Source: Mycobacteroides chelonae CCUG 47445
GTDB lineage: Bacteria > Actinomycetota > Actinomycetes > Mycobacteriales > Mycobacteriaceae
Assembly (NCBI RefSeq): GCF_001632805.1
Contig: NZ_CP007220.1
Location: 4,402,001-4,466,000, forward strand
Direction of reading: 5' to 3'
Length of the DNA: 64,000 nucleotides
This document shows, one piece after another, positions 18,492-29,214 of the stretch. How positions within the stretch are numbered: the stretch's first letter is position 1; each line of letters opens with the position of its first letter. The notes under the pieces are model-generated. The model saw only the letters and a list, made by a program, of their open reading frames with translations, did not search any database and was not told where the DNA came from. The position numbers and the translations under genes were made by a program.

Positions 18492-19646
18492 GTGGGGCTT
18501 GAGGACGTCGAAGCACTGCACGACTTGGTCGGCGGGGTCGAGCTATCGGGAGACAAACTTGTCCGAAGCTTCTACAGCCGCTGGTTCGCCGTCGACCCCA
18601 CCGTCGGCGACCTCTTCCCTGCCGACATGTCGACACCGCGCGAACACTTCCGTCAGGCGCTGCAGTTCGTGCTCTGGGAGATGGCGGCCTACCGCACCGA
18701 GGGCCTGGTCAATTTCCTGGCGCAGCTAGGCCGCGATCATCGGAAGTTCGGGGCCACCGAGAGCCAGTACGGCACCATGCGCCAGGCCCTATTGGACGCC
18801 ACACGCGAGGTGCTGCAACCGATCTGGGACCAGCGGATGGAGGCCACCGCCACCGAGGTCTACACGGTGATGGTCGAGGTGATGCGCAGCGCCGCCGCCT
18901 CGGACAGCGGCCAGCCCTGGTGGGACGGGAAGGTCATCGAATACCACCGCACCTCACGGGATCTTGCGTTGATCCGGCTGAAACTCAACGCACCCATGGA
19001 CTACCACTGTGGACAGTACGTACATGTCCAGGTGCCGCAGAGCCCCCGGAATTGGCGCTATCTGAGCTTGGCGATTCCGCCGGACCCTGAGGGCTACATC
19101 GAATTTCACGTCAAGGCCGTACCCGGCGGGCTTGTCAGCGGTGACATGGTCAACAAGACGAAAGTCGGTGACACCTGGCGAATTTCGCCGCCATTGGGCG
19201 CGCTGTCGGTGAACCGCAACGGTGGAGATGTGCTGATGGTCGCGGGCAGCACCGGCATCGCACCGCTGCGGTGTCTCATCATGGAGCTGTCGCAATGGGC
19301 CGAGAATCCGCGGGTTCACCTGTTCTACGGGGCACGCTATCCGCAGGAACTCTACGACCTGTGGACCCTGTGGCATATCGCCTCGACGAATCCGTGGCTG
19401 TCGGTCACACCAGTGTCCGAGTACCCCCGAAACCCGGACTGGGCCAACGAATACCACGATCCGACACCGCCCCGGGGCCTGCACGTCCGCCAGACGGGAT
19501 TGCTCTCCGAGGTGGTGACGGCCTACGGCGGCTGGGGTGATCGCCAGATTCTGCTCGGCGGCTCGGCATCGATGATCCAGGCCACCAAAGAGGCACTCGT
19601 CTCAAAGGGGGCCGACGCCTCCAGAATCCAGCACGACCCGCTCTAG
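18492..19646 (+). CDS. Globin-FAD/NAD reductase fusion (type II flavohemoglobin, Rv0385-like)
   Basis: 384-aa protein from GTG 18492. The N-terminal globin (about 1-135) contains the proximal-His segment LGRDHRKFG. The C-terminal ferredoxin-reductase-like module has an FAD motif WRYLSLAI and the NAD-binding GSTGIAPLRCL. Canonical flavohemoglobins detoxify nitric oxide. The mycobacterial Rv0385 type is the divergent type II group, reported to use other electron donors such as D-lactate. Length from this start agrees with Rv0385; an upstream start at 18339 would add 51 odd residues. Its place between clpB and the hspR operon recalls Rv0384c-Rv0385. Cytosolic. Confidence 0.85.
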   Translation: MGLEDVEALHDLVGGVELSGDKLVRSFYSRWFAVDPTVGDLFPADMSTPREHFRQALQFVLWEMAAYRTEGLVNFLAQLGRDHRKFGATESQYGTMRQALLDATREVLQPIWDQRMEATATEVYTVMVEVMRSAAASDSGQPWWDGKVIEYHRTSRDLALIRLKLNAPMDYHCGQYVHVQVPQSPRNWRYLSLAIPPDPEGYIEFHVKAVPGGLVSGDMVNKTKVGDTWRISPPLGALSVNRNGGDVLMVAGSTGIAPLRCLIMELSQWAENPRVHLFYGARYPQELYDLWTLWHIASTNPWLSVTPVSEYPRNPDWANEYHDPTPPRGLHVRQTGLLSEVVTAYGGWGDRQILLGGSASMIQATKEALVSKGADASRIQHDPL

Positions 19647-20035
19647 CGTTGTTGACGCGGCTGCCAGACGACGACCGCGGTGCTCTTGGGGATGATTGCG
19701 ACCTCACGACCCGCGGTCGCCGCGCGCAACTGGGCCACCTCGGCCGTGAGCTCTGCGACCTTGGCCTGCAAAGCCTCCACCTGATTGCTCAGCTCGATAA
19801 CGCGTTTGATACCAGCGAGATTGACGCCCTCATCTTGCGACAGCCGCTGCACCTCGCGCAGCAGGTCCACATCACGCTGGGAGTAGCGCCGACCGCCACC
19901 ACTGGTGCGTTCGGGGATGACCAGCCCTAGCCGGTCATAAGTTCGCAGGGTCTGCGCGTGCATTCCGGCGAGCTCGGCGGCCACGGAGATCAGAAAAGTG
20001 CGAGCACCTCGCTCCGGCTGACGGCGGGGCGTCAT
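19643..20035 (-). CDS. hspR: Heat-shock repressor HspR (MerR family)
   Basis: 130-aa regulator. A MerR-type winged helix-turn-helix is at about residues 14-80 ([33 protein letters not shown]), followed by a coiled coil ([18 protein letters not shown]). HspR binds HAIR boxes with DnaK as co-repressor and represses the dnaK operon and clpB. It is the last gene of dnaK-grpE-dnaJ-hspR and overlaps dnaJ by 4 bp, giving the usual feedback loop. Its 3' end overlaps that of the convergent globin gene by 4 bp. Confidence 0.95.
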   Translation of the reverse strand: MTPRRQPERGARTFLISVAAELAGMHAQTLRTYDRLGLVIPERTSGGGRRYSQRDVDLLREVQRLSQDEGVNLAGIKRVIELSNQVEALQAKVAELTAEVAQLRAATAGREVAIIPKSTAVVVWQPRQQR

Positions 20036-21216
20036 CGTGCACCCGCCCAGCCGGCGCGCGGATCAAATCCGCTGGCCTTCTCGGCTACCTGATAGCGCTG
20101 CAATGCCTCCAGCGCACTGTCTTCCAGCTTCGAGGGCACTGCCACCTTGACGGTGACCAGCAGGTCGCCGTTACCGCCCGCACGCTTCGGAATGCCGCGT
20201 CCACGCACCCGCAGGATGCGCCCGTCGGAGGTACCCGCGGGCACCTTCACCCCGACGCGACCTTCCAGTGTCGGCACGGAAACCGTGGCACCCAAAGCTA
20301 ATTCGGTAAAGCTCACCGGAACGGTGAGCAGCAGGTCGTCCCCGTCGCGGCTGAACACCTTGTCGGGCCGCACGTGCACGGTGACGTACAGATCGCCCGA
20401 AGGGGCGCCGCGCAGTCCGGCCTCACCCTGTCCGGCCAGCCGAATCCGTTGTCCGTCGTCTACTCCCGGCGGGATCCGCACGGTGATGGTGCGGGTTCGG
20501 GTGGTGACGCCCGTTCCCTGGCAGTCGGTGCAAGGGTTCTCGATGATCGAGCCCGTGCCACGGCAATCGGCGCACGGTTCGGAGAATCCGAACGCACCCT
20601 GGTTGCGATTGATGACGCCGCTGCCATTACAGGAGCCACAAACCTTCGGGCTGGTGCCCGGGCGGGCGCCACTGCCGTGGCAGGTGGTGCACGGGGCGGG
20701 GCTGGTGAGCCGCAGCGGAACCGATACGCCCTTGCATGCTTCGACGAAGTCCAGCTGGGTCTCGGTTTCCAGATCGTTGCCGCGGCGCGGGCGGCTGGCA
20801 CGCGGCTGCGCACGCTGCCCGAACAGACCGCCGAAAAGATCGCCGATTCCGCCGCCACCAGAGGTGTCGGCGTTACCGAAGAGGTCATTCAGGTTGAACT
20901 CGGCGCTGTTGGTGCCGCCGCTGAATCCCCCGCCGCCACCAAATCCGTTGTCGCCGAAGCGCCGTCCGAAACCGCCACCGGCGAAGAGCCGACGGGTCTC
21001 GTCGTACTCCTTGCGCTTGGCCGGGTCTGACAGCACATCCTTGGCCTCGCTGACGGCCTTGTAACGGTCTTCGGCGGCCTGATTTCCCGGGTTTCTGTCC
21101 GGGTGATTTTCGGCCAGCAGCTTGCGTGCGGCCTTCTTGATCTCGTCCTGGCTCGCGGTGGAGGCGAGGCCGAGCTCCTTGTAGAAGTCCTTCTCGACCC
21201 ATTCACGTTGCGTCAC
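20032..21216 (-). CDS. dnaJ1: Chaperone DnaJ (type A Hsp40)
   Basis: 394-aa co-chaperone that stimulates the DnaK ATPase and delivers clients. The J-domain is at residues 10-75 with HPDR at 38-41. A Gly/Phe-rich linker spans about 80-135. The zinc domain has four CxxCxGxG-type repeats ([32 protein letters not shown]), and two beta-barrel client domains follow. The position after grpE and before hspR identifies it as the operon-borne dnaJ1. Cytosolic. Confidence 0.96.
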   Translation of the reverse strand: MTQREWVEKDFYKELGLASTASQDEIKKAARKLLAENHPDRNPGNQAAEDRYKAVSEAKDVLSDPAKRKEYDETRRLFAGGGFGRRFGDNGFGGGGGFSGGTNSAEFNLNDLFGNADTSGGGGIGDLFGGLFGQRAQPRASRPRRGNDLETETQLDFVEACKGVSVPLRLTSPAPCTTCHGSGARPGTSPKVCGSCNGSGVINRNQGAFGFSEPCADCRGTGSIIENPCTDCQGTGVTTRTRTITVRIPPGVDDGQRIRLAGQGEAGLRGAPSGDLYVTVHVRPDKVFSRDGDDLLLTVPVSFTELALGATVSVPTLEGRVGVKVPAGTSDGRILRVRGRGIPKRAGGNGDLLVTVKVAVPSKLEDSALEALQRYQVAEKASGFDPRAGWAGAR

Positions 21217-21261
21217 CCGACATCACCTCCTTCGCGTCCATCGGGTATTGCTATGCAGTTC

Positions 21262-21950
21262 TTACTCTGATTCTGTCTTGGATTGCGTTTCGGCACCCGT
21301 TGTTTCGGGTTCCTGCTGAGCCGTGTCGCCGCCTTCGGGGCTTGCCGGATCACTGGGACTTCCGTCGGTTACCACGACCATCGCAGTACGGAGCACCCGA
21401 TCGCCCATCTTGTAGCCCTTGCGCAGCACCGCCGCCAGCACGGGATGGCCGTCCTGGCCGTCGTGCTGAACAGCCTCATGCAGCGAGGGATCGAAGTCGT
21501 CCCCTTCGGCACCGAATGTCGCCAATCCCAGCCCCTCGAGGGCCGCGGACAGCTTGTCCGAAACACTGCGCAGCGGACCTGATTCCAGGTCGCCGTGCTC
21601 GCGCGCGCGGTCGAGATCGTCGAGCACGCCCAGAAGCTGAGCCACCACGGATGCCTTGGCCGAATCGATGACGGCCTGCCGGTCCCGTTCCACCCGCTTG
21701 CGGTAGTTGGCGAAGTCGGCGTGCGCACGCTGCAGGTCGGCCGTCAGTTCGGCCACCTTGGCATCCGCATCCGACTCGCCCCCGGAGGCCGCGGACCCGG
21801 GTGCCGAAGCACCCGGTTCCGCTGCGGTGGCTGGCTTTTCAGCCACCTTCGCCTCTTCGCGAACCGCGCCGGTGTTGGGATCGATCCGGCGCTTATCGGT
21901 AACGGTCACCGGTTCGCGTTCTTCATCCCGATCTTGCCCACCTGACGAGG

Positions 21951-21954
<4 letters not shown>
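21262..21954 (-). CDS. grpE: Nucleotide exchange factor GrpE
   Basis: 230-aa exchange factor that releases ADP from DnaK. A disordered, acidic N-terminal ~70 residues precedes a long coiled coil ([24 protein letters not shown]). The four-helix and beta domain then carries VLDDLDRA and [13 protein letters not shown] motifs. An acidic, Gln/Thr-rich tail ends it, as in other mycobacteria. The start is GTG overlapping the dnaK stop (GTGA), so the two are co-translated. Confidence 0.95.
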
Positions 21955-23819
<1,865 letters not shown>

Positions 23820-23850
23820 AGTTCATTCCTCCTGTTGGTTACCTCAATGC

Positions 23851-23871
23851 CTTCAGTGAGATCCGCTCAAG
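23851..23871. promoter_or_regulatory. HAIR element (HspR operator) upstream of dnaK
   Basis: On the minus strand CTTGAGC, seven bases, ACTGAAG, matching CTTGAGT-N7-ACTCAAG at 12 of 14 half-site positions. It lies 32 bp before the dnaK start, the expected place for HspR autoregulation of the dnaK-grpE-dnaJ-hspR operon. Confidence 0.8.
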
Positions 23872-23915
23872 TTTGCCTCGTCCGGATCTTTTCGTCAAGC
23901 CATAGTTGAGCCTAC

Positions 23916-24098
23916 ATGACTCAAGTTCGACATACTGGTCAACGGACCACCCCCGACATTTGTTCCCGGTACCCGCTCACCGGCACCCACGACGCATCGA
24001 TGCAGGTGGTCCCCATGAAATGCCGGTGCAGTGCCACCCTCGATCCCGAAACAGGCGAGCGCGCAGATCCTCAGTTCGTTCCCAGAATTCCTCACTAG
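23916..24098 (+). CDS. Possible 60-aa small protein
   Basis: Open frame in the 322-bp gap between dnaK and the secreted protein at 24142. The product has three Cys (one alone, then CRC) and no similarity that I recognise. The middle third has high GC in third codon positions, as coding DNA does here, but no good ribosome site is seen. An antisense frame also runs through the region. It may be a real small gene or chance. Confidence 0.3.
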   Translation: MTQVRHTGQRTTPDICSRYPLTGTHDASMQVVPMKCRCSATLDPETGERADPQFVPRIPH

Positions 24099-24141
24099 CT
24101 TGATTCGGTGAGAGAACAAATCTTCCAGTGAGAGGCGGGCC

Positions 24142-24615
24142 ATGGTTTCCCGAAGGACTGTCGCGGCTTCTGTCATCTTGGCTGGTATCGCAGGAGGTGT
24201 GCTGACACCGAGCGCGTGGGCTGATGACCCCGCGCCATCCCAGCCCGTGTGCACAGCATTAGGGCAGATCGCTGAAAGCCTTAACGATGACATCGGTGCG
24301 GGCCTTCAGCCTCGCGGCCTCAGAAGGTACGACATCACGCAACTCACTCACGGGGTGAGCTACATGAACCAGGTGAACGCTAACGCCCGCATCAGTGCTC
24401 TTGACGTTCCGTTGCGCAATCTGACCAGCACGATCAACGACCTGCAGAATCAGTACCAACTAGTCACCGTGTCCGATGAGGACGGGACCTGGCACCCCAT
24501 GTCCGCCTCGCAAGAGCAGGATCTCGATCAGGCGTCCGCCCAGCAAGACACACTGACGGGCCTGGTCAGCCAATTGCAACAAAGCAACCACTGCCCAGCT
24601 CCGCCGGCCGGCTGA
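24142..24615 (+). CDS. Small secreted protein of unknown function
   Basis: 157-aa protein with a Sec signal: MVSRRTVAA, a hydrophobic core, and likely cleavage at AWA-DD near residue 27. The mature domain is helical and Gln/Asp/Leu-rich with two Cys (in PVCTALG and NHCPAPP) that could pair. The pattern of helical repeats ending ALDVPLRNLTSTINDLQNQYQ looks like a small four-helix exported protein, but no family is recognised. A good ribosome site (GAGAGGCGGG) precedes the ATG. It is convergent with the ccdA-like gene, with 2 bp between stops. Confidence 0.8.
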   Translation: MVSRRTVAASVILAGIAGGVLTPSAWADDPAPSQPVCTALGQIAESLNDDIGAGLQPRGLRRYDITQLTHGVSYMNQVNANARISALDVPLRNLTSTINDLQNQYQLVTVSDEDGTWHPMSASQEQDLDQASAQQDTLTGLVSQLQQSNHCPAPPAG

Positions 24616-24617
24616 GG

Positions 24618-25469
24618 TCAGCGCCGTCTGCGCACGGCGTACGAACTCGCCGCCGCGACAACCACAATGAGCGCGATGCCGCCCACCAGCGGCCACACGC
24701 CGGTCTCGTCCACCACGTTCACCAGCCAGGTCTGCACCTTGCTCGCCGCATTGATCACCGGATCGTCGGCGCTGCCGTCACCGAAGTTCAGCCGAATCTC
24801 GTAATAGCCGTAGTAGGTGACGTACAGCCCGGTCAGCAGCACGATCACCCCGGCGATGCGGCCCACATACGGCAAGACCTTCCGCATGGTGGCCTGCACC
24901 GAATTTCCCAGCAGCGCAACGGCTAATGCCGCGACGCCGACCGTCGCGGCCATTCCCGCCCCGTACGCGACGAAGGCCAGCACCCCCGAGACGATGGACC
25001 CCTGTTTGAAGGTGGTGCTGATGACCGCCAAAAACGGGCCGACGGTGCAGGACAGTGATGCCACCGCGTAGGTCAGCCCGTAGCCGTACATGGACAACAG
25101 CGAGGCAGTGGGCGCGCCGCCGGAAACCCTGGGCAGCACCACGGTGAGCTCACGCCCGGACAACAGCCAGAGGGACAGGGCTACCAGCGCGACACCGATG
25201 ACCACGGTGGCGAAGGGCATGTAGCGGCCGGCCGAGGCGACCACCGGCGAGATCACCAGCCCGAAAATCCCGAACACCGTCAGGAAACCGGCGGCCATCG
25301 CCACCGTCGCGGTCGCTGCCCGCGCCACCGCGGTCAGCCTCGATGCGGTGCCGTCACTACCGGCGATCACCAGCCCGAGATAACCCGGGAGAAAGGCGAA
25401 GCCGCACGGATTAAGTGCGGCCACCAACCCCGCTCCCAGCGCGAAAGTCAGTGCTGCGGTATCAATCAC
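24618..25469 (-). CDS. CcdA/DsbD-like thiol-disulfide membrane transporter
   Basis: 283-aa membrane protein with six or more TMs. The two conserved half-sites are present: NPCGFAFLPGY (about residues 20-30) and SLSCTVGPFL (around 140), each giving one redox-active intramembrane Cys. Such proteins pass reducing power from cytosolic thioredoxin to extracytoplasmic thioredoxin-like partners. The upstream gene, 15 bp away, encodes such a partner, so the two form a functional pair like Rv2877c/Rv2878c. A longer C-terminal extension (two extra hydrophobic segments) is present. Confidence 0.92.
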   Translation of the reverse strand: MIDTAALTFALGAGLVAALNPCGFAFLPGYLGLVIAGSDGTASRLTAVARAATATVAMAAGFLTVFGIFGLVISPVVASAGRYMPFATVVIGVALVALSLWLLSGRELTVVLPRVSGGAPTASLLSMYGYGLTYAVASLSCTVGPFLAVISTTFKQGSIVSGVLAFVAYGAGMAATVGVAALAVALLGNSVQATMRKVLPYVGRIAGVIVLLTGLYVTYYGYYEIRLNFGDGSADDPVINAASKVQTWLVNVVDETGVWPLVGGIALIVVVAAASSYAVRRRR

Positions 25470-25484
25470 GCCAATACCGCAGCA

Positions 25485-26000
25485 TCAATGCAGCTGCCCG
25501 ATTCTCTTGTCGAGTTCTGGTCCTGACAGCGGGCTCTTGACCACCTGGGCATTGCCGTCAGATCCCAGGAACGCAAACGCCGGTTGATGGGTGACGTCAT
25601 ACAGCGCCCACACCGCGGCATCGGTATCAGCCAGCTGAACAAAGGTGAGGCCGTATTTGGTCACGAAGTCCCGCATCGCGGACACCTGATCCTGCGCCGC
25701 CACGCCCACAAAAGTGACGTCCGGATGCGCAGTGGCCGCCCGCTGCAGATCGGGGGCTTCCTTCTGACAGGTCGGGCACCACGGCGCCCAAAACCACAGC
25801 ACCGCCTTCTTACCCGTCAGACTGCTGCCCGCGAAGTCGGCGCCATCGATGGTCTTGGCGCTGAAGTTCAGCAATCGTGAGGACTGCGACGACGACGAGC
25901 CAGCCGTGGCGGTGTCGTTCTTGTCGGTGCCAGAGCAACCGGCCAGCCCCATACCCAGAGCCAGTACCGCGATAGCCGAAACCGCAACGCGTGATATCAC
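25485..26000 (-). CDS. Lipid-anchored thioredoxin-like protein (TlpA/DsbE/MPT53 type)
   Basis: 171-aa extracytoplasmic protein. A lipobox LAGC gives Cys22 for lipidation, after which a Ser-rich linker leads to a thioredoxin fold with active site WCPTC (Cys75 and Cys78) and the cis-Pro loop HQPAFAFL. The mature part resembles secreted mycobacterial DsbE (MPT53), but here it is probably membrane tethered. It would reduce or oxidise disulfides of exported proteins, with its redox state set by the CcdA-like protein in the same operon. Confidence 0.92.
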   Translation of the reverse strand: MISRVAVSAIAVLALGMGLAGCSGTDKNDTATAGSSSSQSSRLLNFSAKTIDGADFAGSSLTGKKAVLWFWAPWCPTCQKEAPDLQRAATAHPDVTFVGVAAQDQVSAMRDFVTKYGLTFVQLADTDAAVWALYDVTHQPAFAFLGSDGNAQVVKSPLSGPELDKRIGQLH

Positions 26001-26113
26001 TTTCCCTCGTTTCGCCGCATTCTCATCAACTCACGCTCATCTCGCTCACCCACCGTAACCATCGACGCAACGCGCCCGCGCTCGGGTGTGCGGCCTTACG
26101 TACGCTGGCAGTC

Positions 26114-27049
26114 ATGGACTTCCGGGTATTCGTTGAACCGCAGCAGGGCGCCACCTACTCCGATCAGCTGCGGGTGGCGCAGGCCGCCGAAGAACTGGGA
26201 TTCTCCGCGTTCTTCCGGTCCGATCACTACCTGGCGATGGGCGGTGCCGACGGGCTGCCCGGCCCCACCGACACCTGGGTGACACTGGGAGCCATCGCCC
26301 GGGAGACCACCAGCATCCGGCTGGGCACTCTGGTCACCTCGGCTACCTTCCGCCATCCGGGACCGCTTGCCATCACTGTTGCGCAGGTCGACGAGATGAG
26401 CAGCGGCAGAGTCGATCTCGGCCTGGGCGCCGGGTGGTTCAGCGAGGAGCACGAGGCGTACGCCATTCCCTTCCCGCCGCTGGGCGAGCGGTTCGATCGG
26501 CTGGAAGAGCAGCTCGACATCCTCACCGGCCTGTGGTCCACACCCACCGGCGACACCTACTCCTATGCGGGCAAGCACTACACGGTGACCGACTCCCCCG
26601 CGCTGCCCAAACCTGTGCAGGAGCCGCATCCGCCGATCGTGATCGGCGGGCTCGGCGCCAAGCGCACTCCGGCACTCGCCGCCCGTTTTGCCGCCGAGTT
26701 CAACGTGCCGTTTCAGCCCGTCGATGTCGTCACCGGCCAGTACGCACGAGTGGCGCAGGCGGTCGAAGTCGCTGGGCGGCCAGCAGATTCGATGATCTAC
26801 TCGGCGGCCTTCGCGTTGTGCGTCGGCGATACGGATACCGATATCGCGCGCCGCGCGGCCAATGCCCGCCGCGAGGTGGACGAGATCACCGAGAACAGCC
26901 CGCTCGCGGGCACTCCCGACGCGGTGGCGGACAAGCTGGGCACCTACATCGACGCCGGGGTCCAGCGGGTCTACGCGCAACTACTCGACATACGCGATCT
27001 GGATCACCTGGAGTTCTTCGCTTCGACGGTAATCCCGCAGTTCGGCTGA
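26114..27049 (+). CDS. LLM-class (F420-type) oxidoreductase
   Basis: 311-aa bacterial luciferase-like TIM-barrel protein. The start is ATG 26114 (MDFRVFVEPQ); the open frame reaching back to 25991 overlaps the thioredoxin-gene promoter and is not supported. Motifs FFRSDHYLAMGG, LGTLVTSATFRHPGPLA, VDLGLGAGWFSEEH and GGLGAKRTPALAARFA are typical of mycobacterial F420-dependent oxidoreductases. Substrate unknown. It is divergent from the thioredoxin/ccdA pair. Confidence 0.92.
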   Translation: MDFRVFVEPQQGATYSDQLRVAQAAEELGFSAFFRSDHYLAMGGADGLPGPTDTWVTLGAIARETTSIRLGTLVTSATFRHPGPLAITVAQVDEMSSGRVDLGLGAGWFSEEHEAYAIPFPPLGERFDRLEEQLDILTGLWSTPTGDTYSYAGKHYTVTDSPALPKPVQEPHPPIVIGGLGAKRTPALAARFAAEFNVPFQPVDVVTGQYARVAQAVEVAGRPADSMIYSAAFALCVGDTDTDIARRAANARREVDEITENSPLAGTPDAVADKLGTYIDAGVQRVYAQLLDIRDLDHLEFFASTVIPQFG

Positions 27050-27073
27050 CATTCTTCGGTTAGGCTCCGCGCG

Positions 27074-27547
27074 ATGAGTGAGCACGAGACACCGAACGCT
27101 CCCGACGACGACGAGAGCTACTTCTCGGGGATGATCGGGGAGAGCGAGAAGCCGACGCCCTGGTATCGAACGGGGCCGGCGATCGTCGGCACCATCGCTG
27201 CCATCATCGCGATCGTCGCGGTGCTCATGACCATCGTGTTGTCCACGGATAAGCGCGTGGTCAACGACAACACACCGCTGACGACGACATCGCCGACGCC
27301 GAGTACCACCACCACTGAGCCTTCACCTGAATCGTCGTCGACGACCACCGAGACCACGACCATCGAATCGACGCAGGAGCCAGTGCCGCCCGCGCCGACC
27401 TCCGAGCCCACGTACTACGACACCCCGACCTCGACGACGTACCAGTGGCAGGCCCCCGCGATCCCCTCACCGCCAGCTATTCCGCCGATTCCGCAGATCC
27501 CACAAATCCCGCCTATTCCACAGATCCCGCAAATACCGGGGCTCTAA
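27074..27547 (+). CDS. Single-pass membrane protein with Pro/Thr-rich exterior
   Basis: 157-aa protein. A cytoplasmic acidic N-terminus with YFSGMIGES is followed by one TM (about residues 37-57) and an exterior of Thr/Ser/Pro-rich sequence. It ends in a striking Pro-Ile-Gln periodicity (PPIPQIPQIPPIPQ). Such regions are often disordered, glycosylated or cell-wall spanning. The next gene has the same architecture and is probably co-transcribed, with a 24-bp gap. No function is known. Confidence 0.75.
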   Translation: MSEHETPNAPDDDESYFSGMIGESEKPTPWYRTGPAIVGTIAAIIAIVAVLMTIVLSTDKRVVNDNTPLTTTSPTPSTTTTEPSPESSSTTTETTTIESTQEPVPPAPTSEPTYYDTPTSTTYQWQAPAIPSPPAIPPIPQIPQIPPIPQIPQIPGL

Positions 27548-27571
27548 GGGAGTTGGGTTACGCTCCGGATC

Positions 27572-28087
27572 ATGTCCTACCCGGAGCCGCCAGAAGACCC
27601 GACGATGTACAACGAGCAGTACCACGATCAGGGACCTGATGGACCCAACCCCTGGTACAAGCAGCCGGCCGTGCTCATTGCCCTGGCAGGAGCCGCGGTG
27701 GCGGTCATTGCGGTGATCATCGCCTTCGTGATTACCCGAAGCGACAAGCCTGCTCCCGCCGGGAGCACCACCTCGGTGACATCCTCGACGACCAGCAGTT
27801 CGGCACCGGCCAACTCCGGCGGCCACGAGGGGCATGGCGGCTCCGGTAGCACCACCGGCGGCAACTCCACGGTGACCGAGACCGTCTCCGAGTCGCCGAG
27901 TCAGAGCGCCGAAACGACGACCACTGCGCCGACGACCACGACCACCACCACGGATACGACAACCACCACGACCACTCAGCCGACGACTACCACGACGACC
28001 AACCCGCCGACCACCACCACCGGACGCTCAGTGGTGATCCCGATTCCCGGCGGCGGCAACGTCCAAGTGCCCGTTGGCGGTCAGTGA
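27572..28087 (+). CDS. Single-pass membrane protein with Thr-rich exterior
   Basis: 171-aa protein. The soluble N-terminus is Pro/Tyr/Gln/Asp-rich (MSYPEPPEDPTMYNEQ); one TM follows (about residues 34-53), then a low-complexity exterior with long Thr runs, ending in VVIPIPGGGNVQVPVGG. The N-terminal half resembles that of the preceding gene (GPNPWYKQPAVL versus KPTPWYRTGPAI), indicating paralogy. It is plausibly a surface-exposed, O-mannosylated anchor protein. The 3' end overlaps the convergent gene by 7 bp. Confidence 0.75.
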   Translation: MSYPEPPEDPTMYNEQYHDQGPDGPNPWYKQPAVLIALAGAAVAVIAVIIAFVITRSDKPAPAGSTTSVTSSTTSSSAPANSGGHEGHGGSGSTTGGNSTVTETVSESPSQSAETTTTAPTTTTTTTDTTTTTTTQPTTTTTTNPPTTTTGRSVVIPIPGGGNVQVPVGGQ

Positions 28088-28464
28088 GCCATTCGGATTC
28101 CCGGCGGACCTGTGACTCCCTGACGGGTCCTGCCGGGTTTTTCGGGTGAGGCCTCGTTCCACAGGTGACCTGCTGCGCACAGCGCAACCACGAAGGACAG
28201 CACACCGATCGGGATCGCCCAGAGTCGACGCGTATCGAGCTTGGCGGCGCACTGGTCGTGGTAGTTGGTCGACTGATTCGCACCGGAACTCATCTTGTCC
28301 AGCTCCGCGCTCCGGGTAAGCCGGGGCCCCACGGGCATACCGCAGGTCACCGACTGGGTGGCACCGCCCGTGTCGACTTGAATAGACACCGGTGTGAGCA
28401 GGACGGCCATCGCGATGATCGTCGCGATACCGCATACGCCTGAAAGGACTCCGCGTCCGTGCAT
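28081..28464 (-). CDS. Small two-TM membrane protein
   Basis: 127-aa protein with hydrophobic segments at about residues 7-27 and 83-102, and an exterior loop containing two Cys (VTCGMPVG and HDQCAAKL) that may form a disulfide. The loop pattern (a CGMP-like segment and ...STNYHDQCAAKLDTRR) is recurrent in mycobacterial small membrane proteins. I cannot attach a function. It stands alone on the minus strand, 78 bp after the FF-type secreted gene stop. Confidence 0.7.
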   Translation of the reverse strand: MHGRGVLSGVCGIATIIAMAVLLTPVSIQVDTGGATQSVTCGMPVGPRLTRSAELDKMSSGANQSTNYHDQCAAKLDTRRLWAIPIGVLSFVVALCAAGHLWNEASPEKPGRTRQGVTGPPGIRMAH

Positions 28465-28542
28465 ACCGGGGACGCTACGCCGTCAAGGGCACGCAATGAT
28501 GGTGATTCGGTATCCGAAGCGACAAAAAACTGGACGTGAATT

Positions 28543-29202
28543 TCAGCAGGCTGCGCTCTTGGCGGTGCGGCAGATCGGTGTCGCCACATTGCGCAGAACC
28601 TGCTGCTCATCGGCCTCTACCCAGGGCGAACCGACAGCACCCGTGACGGCGTTGGTGACGGTCAGCTCGGCCACTGTTCCGGTACCGGGCGGCTCCACGA
28701 CATACAGCCGGTACTGCGGCTGCTTGCCACCTTGCGCCGGCAGCGTCACCGTGGCCGCATGACCATTGGGTAGGTCGACCACGTTGACCTGGGCGCCAAC
28801 GGCGTTGAAGCAGTGATCCAGCCGTGCACGCAGCGACCGATACACGGTCGACGCGTACTGGTCTGTCACCGAGGTGTCGCCGGGCCAGTGTGCGATCACC
28901 TCCACCGCCGTCCACCCGGAATCATCCGAAGTGACTGTCGAGGAAGCAGATTCGGGCGATTGCGGCAGACTCTCTCCTAACGAGAAGCAGAGATTCGCCG
29001 ACCAGAAGGCCGGGCGGTCAACCGACGTTGCGTTGCGCGACAAGGGAGCCCAGTGTGAGACGTGATCCATGGGAACGTCCCGCGGGTTGATCCACACGGT
29101 GTCGGGCACAGGCTTCGGATCCGCGGCGGCTGGAGCCGCGGTGCCCAGGCAGGCGATCACAGCGATCGCCGGAATTGCCCGCCGCCACCCGCGCATCGTC
29201 AC
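28543..29202 (-). CDS. Secreted protein of unknown function (paralogue of 29215 gene)
   Basis: 219-aa protein with a clear signal peptide (hydrophobic about 9-26, cleavage near AAA-DP). The mature part contains VWINPRDVPMDHVSHW, Cys residues at FWSANLCFSLG and LDHCFNAVG, a beta-rich core, and a terminal Cys. The neighbouring gene at 29215-29871 has the same length and equivalent segments (VWISPGEIPMNGEYHW, LCGATS, LNYCPGVGD), so the two are tandem duplicates. Both follow iniC on the same strand. Function unknown; a cell-envelope role is inferred only from context. Confidence 0.8.
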   Translation of the reverse strand: MTMRGWRRAIPAIAVIACLGTAAPAAADPKPVPDTVWINPRDVPMDHVSHWAPLSRNATSVDRPAFWSANLCFSLGESLPQSPESASSTVTSDDSGWTAVEVIAHWPGDTSVTDQYASTVYRSLRARLDHCFNAVGAQVNVVDLPNGHAATVTLPAQGGKQPQYRLYVVEPPGTGTVAELTVTNAVTGAVGSPWVEADEQQVLRNVATPICRTAKSAAC

Positions 29203-29214
29203 AGAAATCCCTCG

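Noticed and set aside
25991..26113. N-terminal extension of the F420-type oxidoreductase
   Set aside because: The extra residues do not belong to the family and overlap the promoter of the divergent thioredoxin gene; ATG 26114 fits the family start.
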